Positions 34,208 through 43,753 are shown, counted from the stretch's first letter. The stretch: 64,000 nucleotides of DNA from Flavobacteriales bacterium UBA2669 (GCA_002359215.1 DEMN01000009.1:21002-85001); one strand, 5' to 3'. Notes: a model not told the origin generated them from the sequence alone. A program made the numbers and translations.

Positions 34208-35125
34208 ATGATTCCACAAAAACATATTATTATACTGTTTTTATTCCTTGGCTCTTTATCGCTAAAAGCTAGTAATGCTGATACTACATTAATTAAACAA
34301 CATCTTGTAAATATTACCAAAACAGAAAAATTCCGAAATCATAAAAATATCAATCAGCTCAATGAAATAGCCGATTACATTAAATCTTCATTTCAAACAT
34401 ATACGGATAGCATTACTTTTCAAGAATTTGATGTAAATGGAAAAACATACAAAAATGTAATTGCTTCTTTTGGAACAGAGCACAAAAAAAGAGTAATTAT
34501 TGGAGCTCATTATGATGTTTGCGGAAACCAAGAAGGAGCTGATGACAATGCAAGTGGAGTTGTAGGCTTGCTTGAACTAGCAAGAATGCTAAAAGGTGAA
34601 CAATTAAACTATCGAATTGATTTGGTTGCTTACACGCTTGAAGAACCTCCTCACTTTAAAACTGAATATATGGGGAGTTATATTCATGCAAAATACTTAA
34701 AAGATAATAATATTGATATTTACGGAATGCTCTCAGTTGAAATGATTGGTTATTTTAGTGATGAGAAAAAATCACAGACATATCCAGTTGGATTATTGTC
34801 ACTTTTTTATGGAAATAAAGGAAATTACATTACATTAGTAAGAAAATTTGGCTCTGGAAAGTTTGCCCGAAAATTTGTTAAACATTACAAAAAATCGAAA
34901 ACAATTAATACCAAAAAATTTACAGGACCTAAATTTCTTCCCGGAATAGATTTCTCTGACCATTTAAATTATTGGAAATTTGGTTTTAGTGCATTAATGA
35001 TAACTGATACATCTTTTTACCGAAACTTCAACTATCACGAGCCAACAGATACTATCGAAACATTAGATATAAAAAAAATGGCGAAAGTAATTGATGGAAT
35101 TTATAATACCATAACAACCTTATAA
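34208..35125 (+). CDS. Secreted M28 family metallopeptidase
   Basis: This 305-residue zinc aminopeptidase-like protein has a signal peptide (about 1-21). The dizinc-site motifs of M28 are present: His and Asp in IIGAHYDV (about 99-106), Asp in GADDNASG (about 112-119), the general base Glu pair in TLEEPPH, Glu in SVEMIGYF, and a late His in FNYHEPTDT. It probably releases amino acids from peptides in the periplasm. Its stop is immediately followed by the ATG of a transporter gene with no gap, suggesting the two function together. Confidence 0.9.
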   Translation: MIPQKHIIILFLFLGSLSLKASNADTTLIKQHLVNITKTEKFRNHKNINQLNEIADYIKSSFQTYTDSITFQEFDVNGKTYKNVIASFGTEHKKRVIIGAHYDVCGNQEGADDNASGVVGLLELARMLKGEQLNYRIDLVAYTLEEPPHFKTEYMGSYIHAKYLKDNNIDIYGMLSVEMIGYFSDEKKSQTYPVGLLSLFYGNKGNYITLVRKFGSGKFARKFVKHYKKSKTINTKKFTGPKFLPGIDFSDHLNYWKFGFSALMITDTSFYRNFNYHEPTDTIETLDIKKMAKVIDGIYNTITTL

Positions 35126-36937
35126 ATGGAACTATATCTTACACTCGGAATAATAGCTATAGGCATCTTTTTGTTTGTTAAGGAATTTTTTTCCATAGAC
35201 ACCACTTCGCTATTAATTATGGCAATGTTTATTGTAAGCGGAGTACTTAGTCCCGAAGAGGGATTTTCAGGATTTATTCATCCTGCAACGCTAACTTTAG
35301 GTTGTATGTTTGTTATCAGTGCTGCTATATTTAAATCAGGAATTATAGATGGGTTGAGCAATAAAATCATCAAACTTGCCAAAATCCATTATATTGTAGC
35401 TTTAATAGTTTTTACATTTGTAACAGGTCTCTTTTCTGCTTTTGTTAATGATACAGCTGTTGTTGCTATAATGATTCCTATGGCTCTATTAGTTTGTAAA
35501 GAAACCGGAATAAGTCCTTCTAAATTATTAATTCCTATATCATTTGCTGCCTGTTTTGGTGGAGCATGTACTCTTATTGGTACAGGTACAAACATTCTTA
35601 TAAGCAGTTATGCTCAAAAAAGTGGTTTACCAGAGTTTGGTATGTTTGAACTTACACCGGTAGCATTAATTTTAGCAGCAATTGGTTTTTTTTATATGTT
35701 TGTTATCGCTCCATTTTTACTTCCAAAAAGAGAAAAAGATAATGATACTACATTAATTAAACAGGCAGAAAAATACATGGCAGAAATCATATTAACTGAC
35801 TCATGTCCTGATATTAATAAAAAATTAATCGAAACAAAATTAGTAGTAGATTACAAAATTCAACTACTAACTGTTATAAGAGGAACTACGCGCATTAGAG
35901 ATTGTTCTTCCGAATTTGTTTTGGAAAAAAACGATATCCTAAATGTGGTTATTAGTCCTGAAAATTTAATTAATTTAAAAGACACCAAAGGTTATAGCAT
36001 ACAAGGTGATAAACTAAGAGAAAATGAAGCTGAAGAAATTGATATCAGCCCAACAGAATCCACTAAAGACATCCCTGACAACCAAAGAAAAATTTACGAA
36101 GTACTTATTCCTATTGGCTCGTCATTATCTTCAAAATCATTAAAAGAATTACGTTTTAGAGATGTTTATCGAAGTTCTGTATTAGCAATAAGACAAAGAA
36201 ATGAAATGATAATGCAAAACATAAGTGAATTAAAACTGAAAGAAGGAGATATGCTTTTAATTTATTCTAGTGAAAAAGATATTGCCCGACTTACTGCTCA
36301 ACATGCCGTGTTTATGCTTTCTAATTATGAAAAACAAAAAGTAAATTATAAAAAAGCAATTCCGGCTCTATTAATTGCTATTGGTGTAATAGGAGCAGCT
36401 TCACTTAATATTACTTCAATTTTAATGAGTGCTATGATAGGTTGTTTGTTACTAGTTACCACATCCATTCTTAAACCTCAAGAAGCCTATGAAGCCATAA
36501 ATTGGAAAGTTATTTTTATGATAGCAGGCGTACTCTCTATGGGAAATGCATTAGAAAGCTCTGGTGGTTCTACTTTAATTTCAGGATACATTTTTGATGT
36601 AATGGGCGACTTAGATAAAAGAATTACGGTCGGTTTAGTATTTTTAATTACCTTTCTTTCTACCAACATTATTTCCGGAAAAGCAACAGCTGGTTTAATG
36701 ACTCCTATAGTTATTAGTTTGGCATCAGCACTTCAAATAAGCGAACGTCCATTGCTAATTGCCGTAATGTTAGCATGTGCCTTAACTTTTATGACACCCA
36801 TTGCTAACCCAACTAACACTATGGTATATGCACCCGGAAAATATAAATTTAACGATTATCTAAAGGTAGGTACTCCCTTAAACATCATCATTTGGATTGC
36901 TGCAACATTTTTAATACCTTTATTCTTTCCATTTTAA
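35126..36937 (+). CDS. SLC13/DASS-type permease with two TrkA-C domains
   Basis: This 603-residue inner-membrane transporter has two halves of hydrophobic helices (about 1-200 and 408-603) separated by a cytoplasmic region with two RCK_C/TrkA-C-like domains (about 210-400). Helix-turn motifs NDTAVVAIMIPMA near 108-120 and NPTNTMVYAPG near 557-567 fit the SNT/NxT motifs of the DASS family, which move dicarboxylates, sulfate or related anions with sodium. The substrate cannot be read from the sequence. It begins directly at the stop of the M28 gene. Confidence 0.88.
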   Translation: MELYLTLGIIAIGIFLFVKEFFSIDTTSLLIMAMFIVSGVLSPEEGFSGFIHPATLTLGCMFVISAAIFKSGIIDGLSNKIIKLAKIHYIVALIVFTFVTGLFSAFVNDTAVVAIMIPMALLVCKETGISPSKLLIPISFAACFGGACTLIGTGTNILISSYAQKSGLPEFGMFELTPVALILAAIGFFYMFVIAPFLLPKREKDNDTTLIKQAEKYMAEIILTDSCPDINKKLIETKLVVDYKIQLLTVIRGTTRIRDCSSEFVLEKNDILNVVISPENLINLKDTKGYSIQGDKLRENEAEEIDISPTESTKDIPDNQRKIYEVLIPIGSSLSSKSLKELRFRDVYRSSVLAIRQRNEMIMQNISELKLKEGDMLLIYSSEKDIARLTAQHAVFMLSNYEKQKVNYKKAIPALLIAIGVIGAASLNITSILMSAMIGCLLLVTTSILKPQEAYEAINWKVIFMIAGVLSMGNALESSGGSTLISGYIFDVMGDLDKRITVGLVFLITFLSTNIISGKATAGLMTPIVISLASALQISERPLLIAVMLACALTFMTPIANPTNTMVYAPGKYKFNDYLKVGTPLNIIIWIAATFLIPLFFPF

Positions 36938-36977
36938 ATTTTAAAAAATCGTGTAACCGATAAAATCATATCTGTAA

Positions 36978-37295
36978 ATGAAAAGACAATTTAAAAAACT
37001 GATTACGTTTACTAATGAATATCAAAATAAAGAAGACATTATTTTAAGAGATCATCTTGCCATGGAAAGAACCAAATTGGCAAATGAAAGAACTTTATTA
37101 TCTTATTTAAGAACATCACTTTACTTACTTTTAGGCGGCACTGCGATACTAGGATTAAAAGATTTTCAAGATTTAAAATTTTTGGGATATATTGCTCTTT
37201 CATTAAGTGCTTTATTAATAATTATTGGTACTGTAAGGTTTCTTCAACTCCGAAAACACTTGAAAAGATTTTATATACCAATTAATGATGACTAA
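36978..37295 (+). CDS. DUF202 / YidH family membrane protein
   Basis: This 105-residue protein has the DUF202 signature RTKLANERTLLSYLRTSLYLL near 30-50, then a second helix (GYIALSLSALLIIIGTVRF). DUF202 proteins (YidH/YidG) are small inner-membrane proteins of unknown role. It lies 40 bases after the transporter gene and closes this run. Confidence 0.85.
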   Translation: MKRQFKKLITFTNEYQNKEDIILRDHLAMERTKLANERTLLSYLRTSLYLLLGGTAILGLKDFQDLKFLGYIALSLSALLIIIGTVRFLQLRKHLKRFYIPINDD

Positions 37296-37368
37296 CACTT
37301 CTCCATTTAATAAACACTACCTACTTTAACTCTCTTTTATAATTATTTTAACATCTTTTATATAATAT

Positions 37369-37388
37369 ATGTATATACATTAAATGTT
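37369..37388 (+). promoter_or_regulatory. MarR operator, copy 1
   Basis: The 20-mer ATGTATATACATTAAATGTT occurs here and again exactly at 37907-37926. Its first 12 bases are a perfect palindrome. Copy 1 lies directly upstream of a -7 box, overlapping the expected -33 region of the marR promoter, the position for autorepression. Confidence 0.75.
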
Positions 37389-37394
37389 TTTGTA

Positions 37395-37402
37395 TATATT
37401 TG
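37395..37402 (+). promoter_or_regulatory. Promoter of marR gene (TATATTTG)
   Basis: Exact TAnnTTTG box 31 bases before the marR ATG and 7 bases after the operator. Confidence 0.65.
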
Positions 37403-37432
37403 CATCAGATTTTGAAAGTATAAATAAAAAAC

Positions 37433-37882
37433 ATGAGAATAGAAGACGAAATTAAACAGAACAAATTCCACTCAGAATACCAAAAATTAGCTATCAATAT
37501 ATTATTTACCAATCAATGGTTAACTACCAACACTACTAAAATACTTAAACCATTTGGCATTAGTCCACAACAATACAATGTGTTAAGAATTTTAAAAGGT
37601 CAATCACCAAATGCGATTTCAGTAAGTAATATCATGGATAGAATGATAGACAAAATGTCTAATACTAGCAGATTGGTAGAGAAACTAAGACAAAAAGAAT
37701 TAATAGAACGAGTTACTTGCGAAAAAGATAGAAGACAAGTAGACGTAAAAATAACTAAAAAAGGATTGAACTTATTAGAAAAAGTTAAAACAGAAATGAA
37801 TACTTTTAAAACAATTAGCAATAATCTTACTGAAAAAGAAGCTAAAACTATTAATGAACTATTAGATAAAATGAGAGGGTAA
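37433..37882 (+). CDS. MarR family transcriptional regulator
   Basis: This 149-residue winged-helix regulator has the MarR layout: an N-terminal dimerisation helix, the helix-turn-helix with ISPQQYNVLRIL near 43-54 and SVSNIMDRMIDKMSNTSRLV near 64-83, then the wing CEKDRRQVDVKITKKG near 99-114 with the typical DRR. Such regulators repress linked stress or redox genes and release on ligand binding. Copies of one palindrome before this gene and before the pirin gene indicate the likely regulon: itself, pirin and the nitroreductase. Confidence 0.92.
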   Translation: MRIEDEIKQNKFHSEYQKLAINILFTNQWLTTNTTKILKPFGISPQQYNVLRILKGQSPNAISVSNIMDRMIDKMSNTSRLVEKLRQKELIERVTCEKDRRQVDVKITKKGLNLLEKVKTEMNTFKTISNNLTEKEAKTINELLDKMRG

Positions 37883-37906
37883 TTTTTAAAAAATTTAATT
37901 AAATAA

Positions 37907-37926
37907 ATGTATATACATTAAATGTT
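37907..37926 (+). promoter_or_regulatory. MarR operator, copy 2
   Basis: Exact second copy of the 20-mer; here the palindrome extends to 14 bases (AATGTATATACATT, 37906-37919). It lies 14 bases upstream of the pirin ATG. No TAnnTTTG box lies between operator and gene. Confidence 0.75.
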
Positions 37927-37940
37927 AAAACACATATATT

Positions 37941-38690
37941 ATGCAAATACTAACTAAAGAACAACAAGCAAAAGGTTCCTTTGATGGAGGAGCAATTATA
38001 GAAAATAAACCTATCGGGTTTCCTCAAGACAGAGGTGAGCAAAAACCATTTTCAAACCTGTTTTACTGGGCGAATGCATGGTCAGATAGAGGAGGTTTAA
38101 TTGGTGAACATCCACACCAACTGTTTGAAATTATGTCATTTGTTATTGATGGAGAAATTCAGCATTACGATAATAAATACGACCGTTGGTTACCACTAAA
38201 AAAAGGAGATGTACAAATTATCCGATCTGGAAATGGCATTCGACATGCAGAAAAAATAATGCCAGGAGGTAGAATGTTTCAAATTTGGTTCGATCCAAAC
38301 GTGCATGTAACCTATAACAAAGAAGCATCTTATAGCGATTACAAAAGTGAAAACATGCATTATTTTGAAGAAAATAGCATTAAAGTTAAAAACTATATTG
38401 GCAAAGGCGGTCCGGTGGAAATGGATGCCGAAGCAGTAGTTATTAGTGAACTTACTCTTCCAAAAGGAAATCATATTATTGCTATTCCTGAAGGTAAAAT
38501 AAGCACTTTTTACTTTATAAAAGGAATAGCTCAGGCAAACAATCAAACCTTAAAAGAACATGATTTTATTATTACTGAAGAGGAAAAAACAATCACTTTT
38601 GACATTGAAGAAGAAACACATTTATTTACTGTTGAAGTAGCGAAACAACTGAGTTACAAAACTTATTTGGAACTAAATAAATTTAATTAA
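37941..38690 (+). CDS. Pirin family protein
   Basis: This 249-residue bicupin has the metal ligands of pirin: His57 and His59 in GEHPHQLFE, His102 and Glu104 in GIRHAEKIMPGG. Bacterial pirins may act as quercetin dioxygenases or redox-sensitive cofactors. It lies between marR and a nitroreductase gene and behind the second operator copy, which suggests a role in electrophile or quinone stress. Confidence 0.9.
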   Translation: MQILTKEQQAKGSFDGGAIIENKPIGFPQDRGEQKPFSNLFYWANAWSDRGGLIGEHPHQLFEIMSFVIDGEIQHYDNKYDRWLPLKKGDVQIIRSGNGIRHAEKIMPGGRMFQIWFDPNVHVTYNKEASYSDYKSENMHYFEENSIKVKNYIGKGGPVEMDAEAVVISELTLPKGNHIIAIPEGKISTFYFIKGIAQANNQTLKEHDFIITEEEKTITFDIEEETHLFTVEVAKQLSYKTYLELNKFN

Positions 38691-38718
38691 ATAGTATTAA
38701 CCTTATAAACTAAAAAAC

Positions 38719-39243
38719 ATGAAAATGATACCTGAGATAACGAAAAGATTTAGCCCGACAACATTTACAGAGCAAACGCTAACAGAAGAACAACTTACCA
38801 TACTTTTTACTGCTGCGGGAAGAGCTGCTTCCTCTTTTAATGAACAACCTTGGCGTTTTATTTATGCTTTAAAACAAGATAAAAAAGCTTTCAACAACAT
38901 CTTAGACTGTTTAGTAGAAGGAAACCAAGAATGGGCAAAAAATGCAGCTGCTTTAATAATTACTGTTTCTAAAAAAAACTTTACTAAAAATGAAAAACCC
39001 AATCCCCATAACCGACACGATTTAGGCTTAGCAGTAGGTAATCTTTGCGCCCAAGCTACAGCTATGGGCTTACACTTGCACCAAATGGGTGGTTTTTCTG
39101 CTGAAAAAGCCATCAACAACCTAAATATACCCGAAGGTTTTGAGCCTGTTACAGCTATTGCTATTGGTTATTATGATGGCGAATTTGTAGAAACCCCTAG
39201 AAAAGCAGTAGAAGAAATAATGTTTAAAAATGAATGGAAGTAG
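38719..39243 (+). CDS. Nitroreductase family FMN oxidoreductase
   Basis: This 174-residue flavoenzyme has the nitroreductase pattern RFSPTTFTE near the N-terminus, AAGRAASSFNEQPWRFIYA near 33-51, a central helix with GLAVGNLCAQATAMGLHLH near 101-119, and the late AIAIGYYDG. Family members reduce nitro or quinone compounds with NAD(P)H. It lies 28 bases after the pirin gene and is the last gene of the MarR unit. A perfect palindrome follows. Confidence 0.9.
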   Translation: MKMIPEITKRFSPTTFTEQTLTEEQLTILFTAAGRAASSFNEQPWRFIYALKQDKKAFNNILDCLVEGNQEWAKNAAALIITVSKKNFTKNEKPNPHNRHDLGLAVGNLCAQATAMGLHLHQMGGFSAEKAINNLNIPEGFEPVTAIAIGYYDGEFVETPRKAVEEIMFKNEWK

Positions 39244-39251
39244 AACATTAA

Positions 39252-39285
39252 AACCTTTCCGAAAGTTTAAACTTTCGGAAAGGTT
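39252..39285. terminator. Perfect 34-base palindrome between convergent genes
   Basis: Two 17-base halves (AACCTTTCCGAAAGTTT and its inverse) match without error. It lies between the stops of the nitroreductase gene and a convergent T9SS substrate gene, so it could terminate both. There is no T-run after it, so it may instead be a dispersed palindromic repeat. Confidence 0.75.
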
Positions 39286-39295
39286 CACAAGCTAA

Positions 39296-42200
39296 CTACT
39301 CCTTAATAAATTTAATAATCTTATTAGTTTTAGTGGTATTTATCTGTAAGAAGTAAATACCTTTTGCCAAACTACTGATATTAATTTGTTGTTGACTATT
39401 TCTATTAAATTTAGGATATAATACTTCTTTTCCTGTAAGATCAGTAATAAGCATACTCACGTTATTATCAGTTAATAATCCAACTACTGTAAGTATATTA
39501 TTTGCAGGATTAGGGTAAATTGTAATATTATTCATATCCAACTCGCTTACCCCCACAAAAGCACTATCTATAATATTAATGTTATCCAAATAAACTGTAT
39601 TTCCAAAACCAGCTGCATTTTCAAAAATAAAATCAACACTTGTTAATCCATTTAAACTACTTAAATCTATAACTTCATTCCTCCATTGAGAAGCTGTTGG
39701 CACAAAAAACAAAGGATAATTTGGTGCTGTAGCTAAATCGTTACCTGTCTTTTTCCAAAGTAATTGTTTGGTAGCTCCGCAATCATTGGTATAATAAACA
39801 GATAGGGTGTCATATCTTGTTCCTCCAAAAAAAGCATATGCCACATCAAAAGATAGGGATGAAGTACTAACTCCTGTAAAATCATATCTTGGAGAAACCA
39901 ACCAGTCTAATTGACCAGTATAGTCATTACTTCTATTATCAATAAACACGCAAGAAGTACTAGTTCCATAAGCACCCAATGTGTTATTATGTTCCCAGGT
40001 CTCAGCATTATCCGTATTAATCACTCTCCAACCACTTGGTGAAACAGTTCCATTTTCAAAACCTTCAGTAAGTGGCAAACCTATTCCTGCTGTAGGTGAT
40101 TGAACAACTACATAAGCATTTTTATATAAAGAATCTGTTCCGTTTACATTACTCACAACTAAAGAAACATCATACGTTCCATTAGTTGGATAACAAACAA
40201 TTGGATTTAAATCAGTAGAAGTGCTAGGCGTCCCTCCCGGAAAATACCAGGTCCATTGCTGACCAAGATTAATAGTTTGATTAGTAAACTGAGCACAAAC
40301 TCCCGGGCAAATAGCCGTATCTGGCGACATAAATTGTGCAACAGGAGGTGTATTTGCTTGAAATAAATTAGACTCCCAAATTCCTCTTCCATAAGTAGCT
40401 GCTCGTATTTTTCCTGTGGGATAAAATATCTCTAACTCATTTACCTGAACATTTGGTAAATTATCCATAAAAGCTTCCCAATTGAGTAAATCATCATTTT
40501 TGTAATATACTCCCATGTCTGTTCCCACATAAATTCCATTATTAGTTCCATACTCATAAACCACACAATTTACAGGCATATTGGGTAAGTTCCCTGAAAC
40601 GTTTGTCCAAGAAGCGCCACCATCAATAGATTTAAACACTTTATTTCCATTAGAGAAACCAGAAAAACTTACCCATAGTATATTAGGGTTTTGATTATGA
40701 ACCGTTATATAACTAATATTAAGGTTAGGCAATCCATTATTAATTACTGTCCAACTACCACCTCCATTAGTAGTTTTTCTAATTTGAGTTAGCGTAGCGA
40801 TATAAATTACATCAGAATTAGAAGGAGCTACAGCCATAGATCGGATAGTTCCTGTTGCCGAGAAATTAGAGATTTGTAACCAACTTGTTCCTCTATTGGT
40901 AGTTTTAAATACATTTGTATAACCGGCATAAAGTGTGGTAGGAGTATTAGGGTCAATTACATAAGGAGTAACCCAAGCACCATTTTCACTAATACTACCT
41001 GTAATCCCAGAAAAAGAAGCTCCTCCATTTGATGAACGATAAATATTTCCATTTTGACTCGTAGAAAAGATAAAATTATTGTCTGAATAATCTACAATAC
41101 ATTCCATTCCATCACCACCAGTAACATGCGTCCAACTTCCTGATTTTAATAAGCTGCACCCATTATCTTGAGCTCCGCCAATAATAGTACCTGCATTAGT
41201 AGCACTCATTCCTAACCGATAAAACTGCGTAACTTCTAAACCTGCTGTTAAATCTGTCCAAGAATTTCCTGCATTACTAGTTTTAAAAATTCCCCCATCA
41301 GAACCACAAAACAAAGTATTTCCAAAATAATCTAGGGTATGAATATCGGCATGAACATAACCGTAGCTTCCTGTTGGCCAATTCCAACGCGTATTCGCTG
41401 TAAAACTACTCCCTCCATTAGTTGACTTCCAAACATTAACACCTCCTGTAAACAATTCATTTTTATTATTAGGCGATACAGCTAAAGCCAAATCATACCA
41501 ACCTTGTCCACCAGAATCTGTACCGGATGTATTCCACCCCATAATATTAGGAGAATTCGCTCTTAAAGTAAAAGTACTCCCTCCATTTGTAGAACGGTAA
41601 AGTCCTAAAAAGCCATTATCACTTGAATTGGTTGTTAAAGCATAAACATAATTGGTATCATCAGCAGTAACAGCAATAGACATTCTTCCTATTTGGCTAA
41701 TAGATGGCAATCCATTAGTTATCATTGTAAAATTAATACCATCAACCGATTTAAAAAAATTGGTATTAGTACATGCAAATACCGTAGTGGGATTTAATGG
41801 ATTAAACTCTACATCTCTAAAAACACCACTCCTCACATTCGTCCAACTTGTACCTGAGTCACTAGTTTTCCATAAACCATTACTAGTAGCCACATACAAA
41901 ACTGCAGGATTATTAGGGTTTATAATAATTTTATTCATCACTCTTGATTGAGAAGTTGACCAATTCAACCCTGTTGGCTGCCAAGTATTTCCTCCATCTA
42001 ACGATTTAATAACTCCAATACTATAAGTATCACTTCCATCTCCATCTCCTGTCGCTAAATAAATCTCATTTGAATTTTGTGGATTAATTGCAATTCCTGA
42101 AACTCCAAGAGTTGCCAGTGTATCCGTTAGTGGTGTCCAAGAATTTCCTCCATTAGTAGATTTCCAACACCCACCGGCAGGAGCTCCAACAAAAATAATA

Positions 42201-42610
42201 TTTGAATTGTTAGGATCTACAGCTACCACATTTATTCTTCCAATACCTGGATTCCAACCTATAGAATTCCAACTTTGCGGCCCTAGTGGCGTCCAATTAG
42301 ATGATTTTGAACCCAACTTTGCTGTTGTTGCATTATATTTTTGATGAAATTTTAAATATTCATCCCAAGCTAAACTAGGGTCAGGGAAATTACCATTTTC
42401 ATCTACTCTAGATTCCATTAGATATTCCCAACGTTTAAACTGTTTCCATCCTTTACCTCTTTCGTATGATTTATTCTCCCAATACTTATTAAAGGCTTCT
42501 TGTATTTCATAAAAATTTGCTGTTTTGCTTTGCATCATCCGAACATATTCCTGCGAATGAGCGTATGAAGCAAATAAAACCCCTATTATAATGAGTGTAA
42601 GTTTGTGCAT
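39296..42610 (-). CDS. T9SS type A substrate, sortilin-like propeller protein
   Basis: This 1104-residue secreted protein has a signal peptide (about 1-19) and two large runs of Asp-box propeller blades (about 105-740) with many S-x-[DN]-G-G-x-[ST]-W motifs such as STNGGNSW and SIDGGASW. A PKD domain (about 755-840), a jelly-roll of the cleaved-adhesin type (about 845-1010) and a type A sorting domain (about 1027-1104, ITIYPNPANNILTV to IIKFIKE) follow. The sorting domain targets it through the outer membrane. VPS10/sortilin-like propellers occur in glycoside hydrolases and binding proteins; no catalytic residues are evident. It has its own promoter box. Confidence 0.9.
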   Translation of the reverse strand: MHKLTLIIIGVLFASYAHSQEYVRMMQSKTANFYEIQEAFNKYWENKSYERGKGWKQFKRWEYLMESRVDENGNFPDPSLAWDEYLKFHQKYNATTAKLGSKSSNWTPLGPQSWNSIGWNPGIGRINVVAVDPNNSNIIFVGAPAGGCWKSTNGGNSWTPLTDTLATLGVSGIAINPQNSNEIYLATGDGDGSDTYSIGVIKSLDGGNTWQPTGLNWSTSQSRVMNKIIINPNNPAVLYVATSNGLWKTSDSGTSWTNVRSGVFRDVEFNPLNPTTVFACTNTNFFKSVDGINFTMITNGLPSISQIGRMSIAVTADDTNYVYALTTNSSDNGFLGLYRSTNGGSTFTLRANSPNIMGWNTSGTDSGGQGWYDLALAVSPNNKNELFTGGVNVWKSTNGGSSFTANTRWNWPTGSYGYVHADIHTLDYFGNTLFCGSDGGIFKTSNAGNSWTDLTAGLEVTQFYRLGMSATNAGTIIGGAQDNGCSLLKSGSWTHVTGGDGMECIVDYSDNNFIFSTSQNGNIYRSSNGGASFSGITGSISENGAWVTPYVIDPNTPTTLYAGYTNVFKTTNRGTSWLQISNFSATGTIRSMAVAPSNSDVIYIATLTQIRKTTNGGGSWTVINNGLPNLNISYITVHNQNPNILWVSFSGFSNGNKVFKSIDGGASWTNVSGNLPNMPVNCVVYEYGTNNGIYVGTDMGVYYKNDDLLNWEAFMDNLPNVQVNELEIFYPTGKIRAATYGRGIWESNLFQANTPPVAQFMSPDTAICPGVCAQFTNQTINLGQQWTWYFPGGTPSTSTDLNPIVCYPTNGTYDVSLVVSNVNGTDSLYKNAYVVVQSPTAGIGLPLTEGFENGTVSPSGWRVINTDNAETWEHNNTLGAYGTSTSCVFIDNRSNDYTGQLDWLVSPRYDFTGVSTSSLSFDVAYAFFGGTRYDTLSVYYTNDCGATKQLLWKKTGNDLATAPNYPLFFVPTASQWRNEVIDLSSLNGLTSVDFIFENAAGFGNTVYLDNINIIDSAFVGVSELDMNNITIYPNPANNILTVVGLLTDNNVSMLITDLTGKEVLYPKFNRNSQQQINISSLAKGIYFLQINTTKTNKIIKFIKE

Positions 42611-42645
42611 ATTAAATGATTATTAAATTTTTATCTAAACCTTTC

Positions 42646-42653
42646 CAAAGGTA
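42646..42653 (-). promoter_or_regulatory. Promoter of T9SS propeller gene (TACCTTTG)
   Basis: The reverse strand has an exact TAnnTTTG box 36 bases before the start. Confidence 0.55.
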
Positions 42654-42709
42654 CTGAATTATCTAACTTTAAATTATATAAAAAAGCCATTTACTATATG
42701 AATCTTATT

Positions 42710-42717
42710 TACCTTTG
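42710..42717 (+). promoter_or_regulatory. Promoter of barrel protein gene (TACCTTTG)
   Basis: Exact TAnnTTTG box 26 bases before the ATG at 42743. It ends 1 base before another ATG at 42719, which therefore cannot be the start of a normal transcript. Confidence 0.6.
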
Positions 42718-42742
42718 AATGATATCAACTAATCTAAAAAAC

Positions 42743-43249
42743 ATGAAAAAACTATTATTAATTTGCAGTATTATTTTATTTAGCTTTATCAACAATGCTA
42801 AAGCACAAAACCCTATTGATGTTGGACAAATGCAACTTAACGCAGGTTTTGGGCTATCTAATTATGGACTTCCTGTTTATGTTGGCTTAGATTATGGCAT
42901 ACATCCAGACATAACCATAGGTGGAGAAGTTTCTTTTAGAAGTTATCGTGAAAATTATTTTGGTACTAAATACGGACATAACATTTTTGGATTTAGTGCA
43001 AATGGAAATTATCATTTTAATACCATTATGGGTATTCCAGATAATTTTGACTTTTATGCTGGAGCCAACGTTGGTTTTGTAATGTGGAATTCTCCTAGAG
43101 GCTATGGCGGTAGTAGAACTTCCGGATTAGGACTAGGCTTACAAGTAGGTGGAAGATACTATTTCAACGAAAAGTTTGGTATTAACCTTGAGTTTGGTGG
43201 TGGAAATGCTTTTAGTGGTGGAAAAATTGGTGTTTCCGTTAGGTTTTAA
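42743..43249 (+). CDS. Small outer-membrane beta-barrel protein
   Basis: This 168-residue protein has a signal peptide (MKKLLLICSIILFSFINNAKAQ) and alternating aromatic, glycine-rich strands (NAGFGLSNYGLPVYVGLDYG, FGFSANGNYHF, GLGLGLQVGGRYYF) ending in Phe (VSVRF), the usual end of a BAM substrate. It looks like an eight-strand OmpW/OmpX-size barrel; its role is unknown. The start is set by the promoter position and the signal peptide. It ends directly against the convergent purE stop. Confidence 0.8.
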   Translation: MKKLLLICSIILFSFINNAKAQNPIDVGQMQLNAGFGLSNYGLPVYVGLDYGIHPDITIGGEVSFRSYRENYFGTKYGHNIFGFSANGNYHFNTIMGIPDNFDFYAGANVGFVMWNSPRGYGGSRTSGLGLGLQVGGRYYFNEKFGINLEFGGGNAFSGGKIGVSVRF

Positions 43250-43741
43250 TTAACTATTTATTTTCTTTACTTTTTCCATTACAGCATCATTTAAGTCTTG
43301 CTTGTAAGTTTGCATTTTTTGTTGGATGGATTTATCTCCTACCGACAAAATTTGTAATGCTAACAACCCTGCATTTTTAGCTCCATTTAAAGCTACAGTA
43401 GCTACAGGAACACCTCCTGGCATTTGTAAAATAGATAAAACAGAGTCCCAACCATCAATAGAATTAGACGACTTAATAGGAACTCCAATAACCGGCAATG
43501 GTGTAATTGATGCTACCATTCCTGGTAAATGAGCTGCGCCTCCTGCTCCCGCAATAATTACTTCAACACCTCTTTGGTGAGCATTTTCAGCAAATTCTAC
43601 CATGCGTTTGGGAGTTCTGTGTGCAGAAACTATAGTGATTTCAAAAGGAACATTAAATGATTTGATAACATCTGCTGCTTGTTGCATAACAGGTAAATCA
43701 GAATCTGATCCCATTATAATACTAATTTTTGGTTGACTCAT
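43250..43741 (-). CDS. purE: N5-carboxyaminoimidazole ribonucleotide mutase
   Basis: PurE converts N5-CAIR to CAIR in purine synthesis. The 163-residue class I enzyme has GSDSDLPVM near 11-19, the active-site SAHRTP near 39-44, and GAGGAAHLPGMVAS near 66-79 with the conserved His. It lies 12 bases downstream of purK, its pathway partner, on the same strand. Confidence 0.96.
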   Translation of the reverse strand: MSQPKISIIMGSDSDLPVMQQAADVIKSFNVPFEITIVSAHRTPKRMVEFAENAHQRGVEVIIAGAGGAAHLPGMVASITPLPVIGVPIKSSNSIDGWDSVLSILQMPGGVPVATVALNGAKNAGLLALQILSVGDKSIQQKMQTYKQDLNDAVMEKVKKINS

Positions 43742-43753
43742 CGCTTTGTATTT

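Noticed and set aside
32346..37926. Same regulator acting on the defence pair and the MarR unit because both have TATGTA-type dyads
   Set aside because: The half-sites differ (ATATATGTA with long spacers against a compact ATGTATATACAT) and AT-rich DNA makes such similarity likely by chance.
42719..42742. Upstream ATG for the small barrel protein
   Set aside because: It lies 1 base after the promoter box, so it would not be in the mRNA; the ATG at 42743 starts a proper signal peptide.
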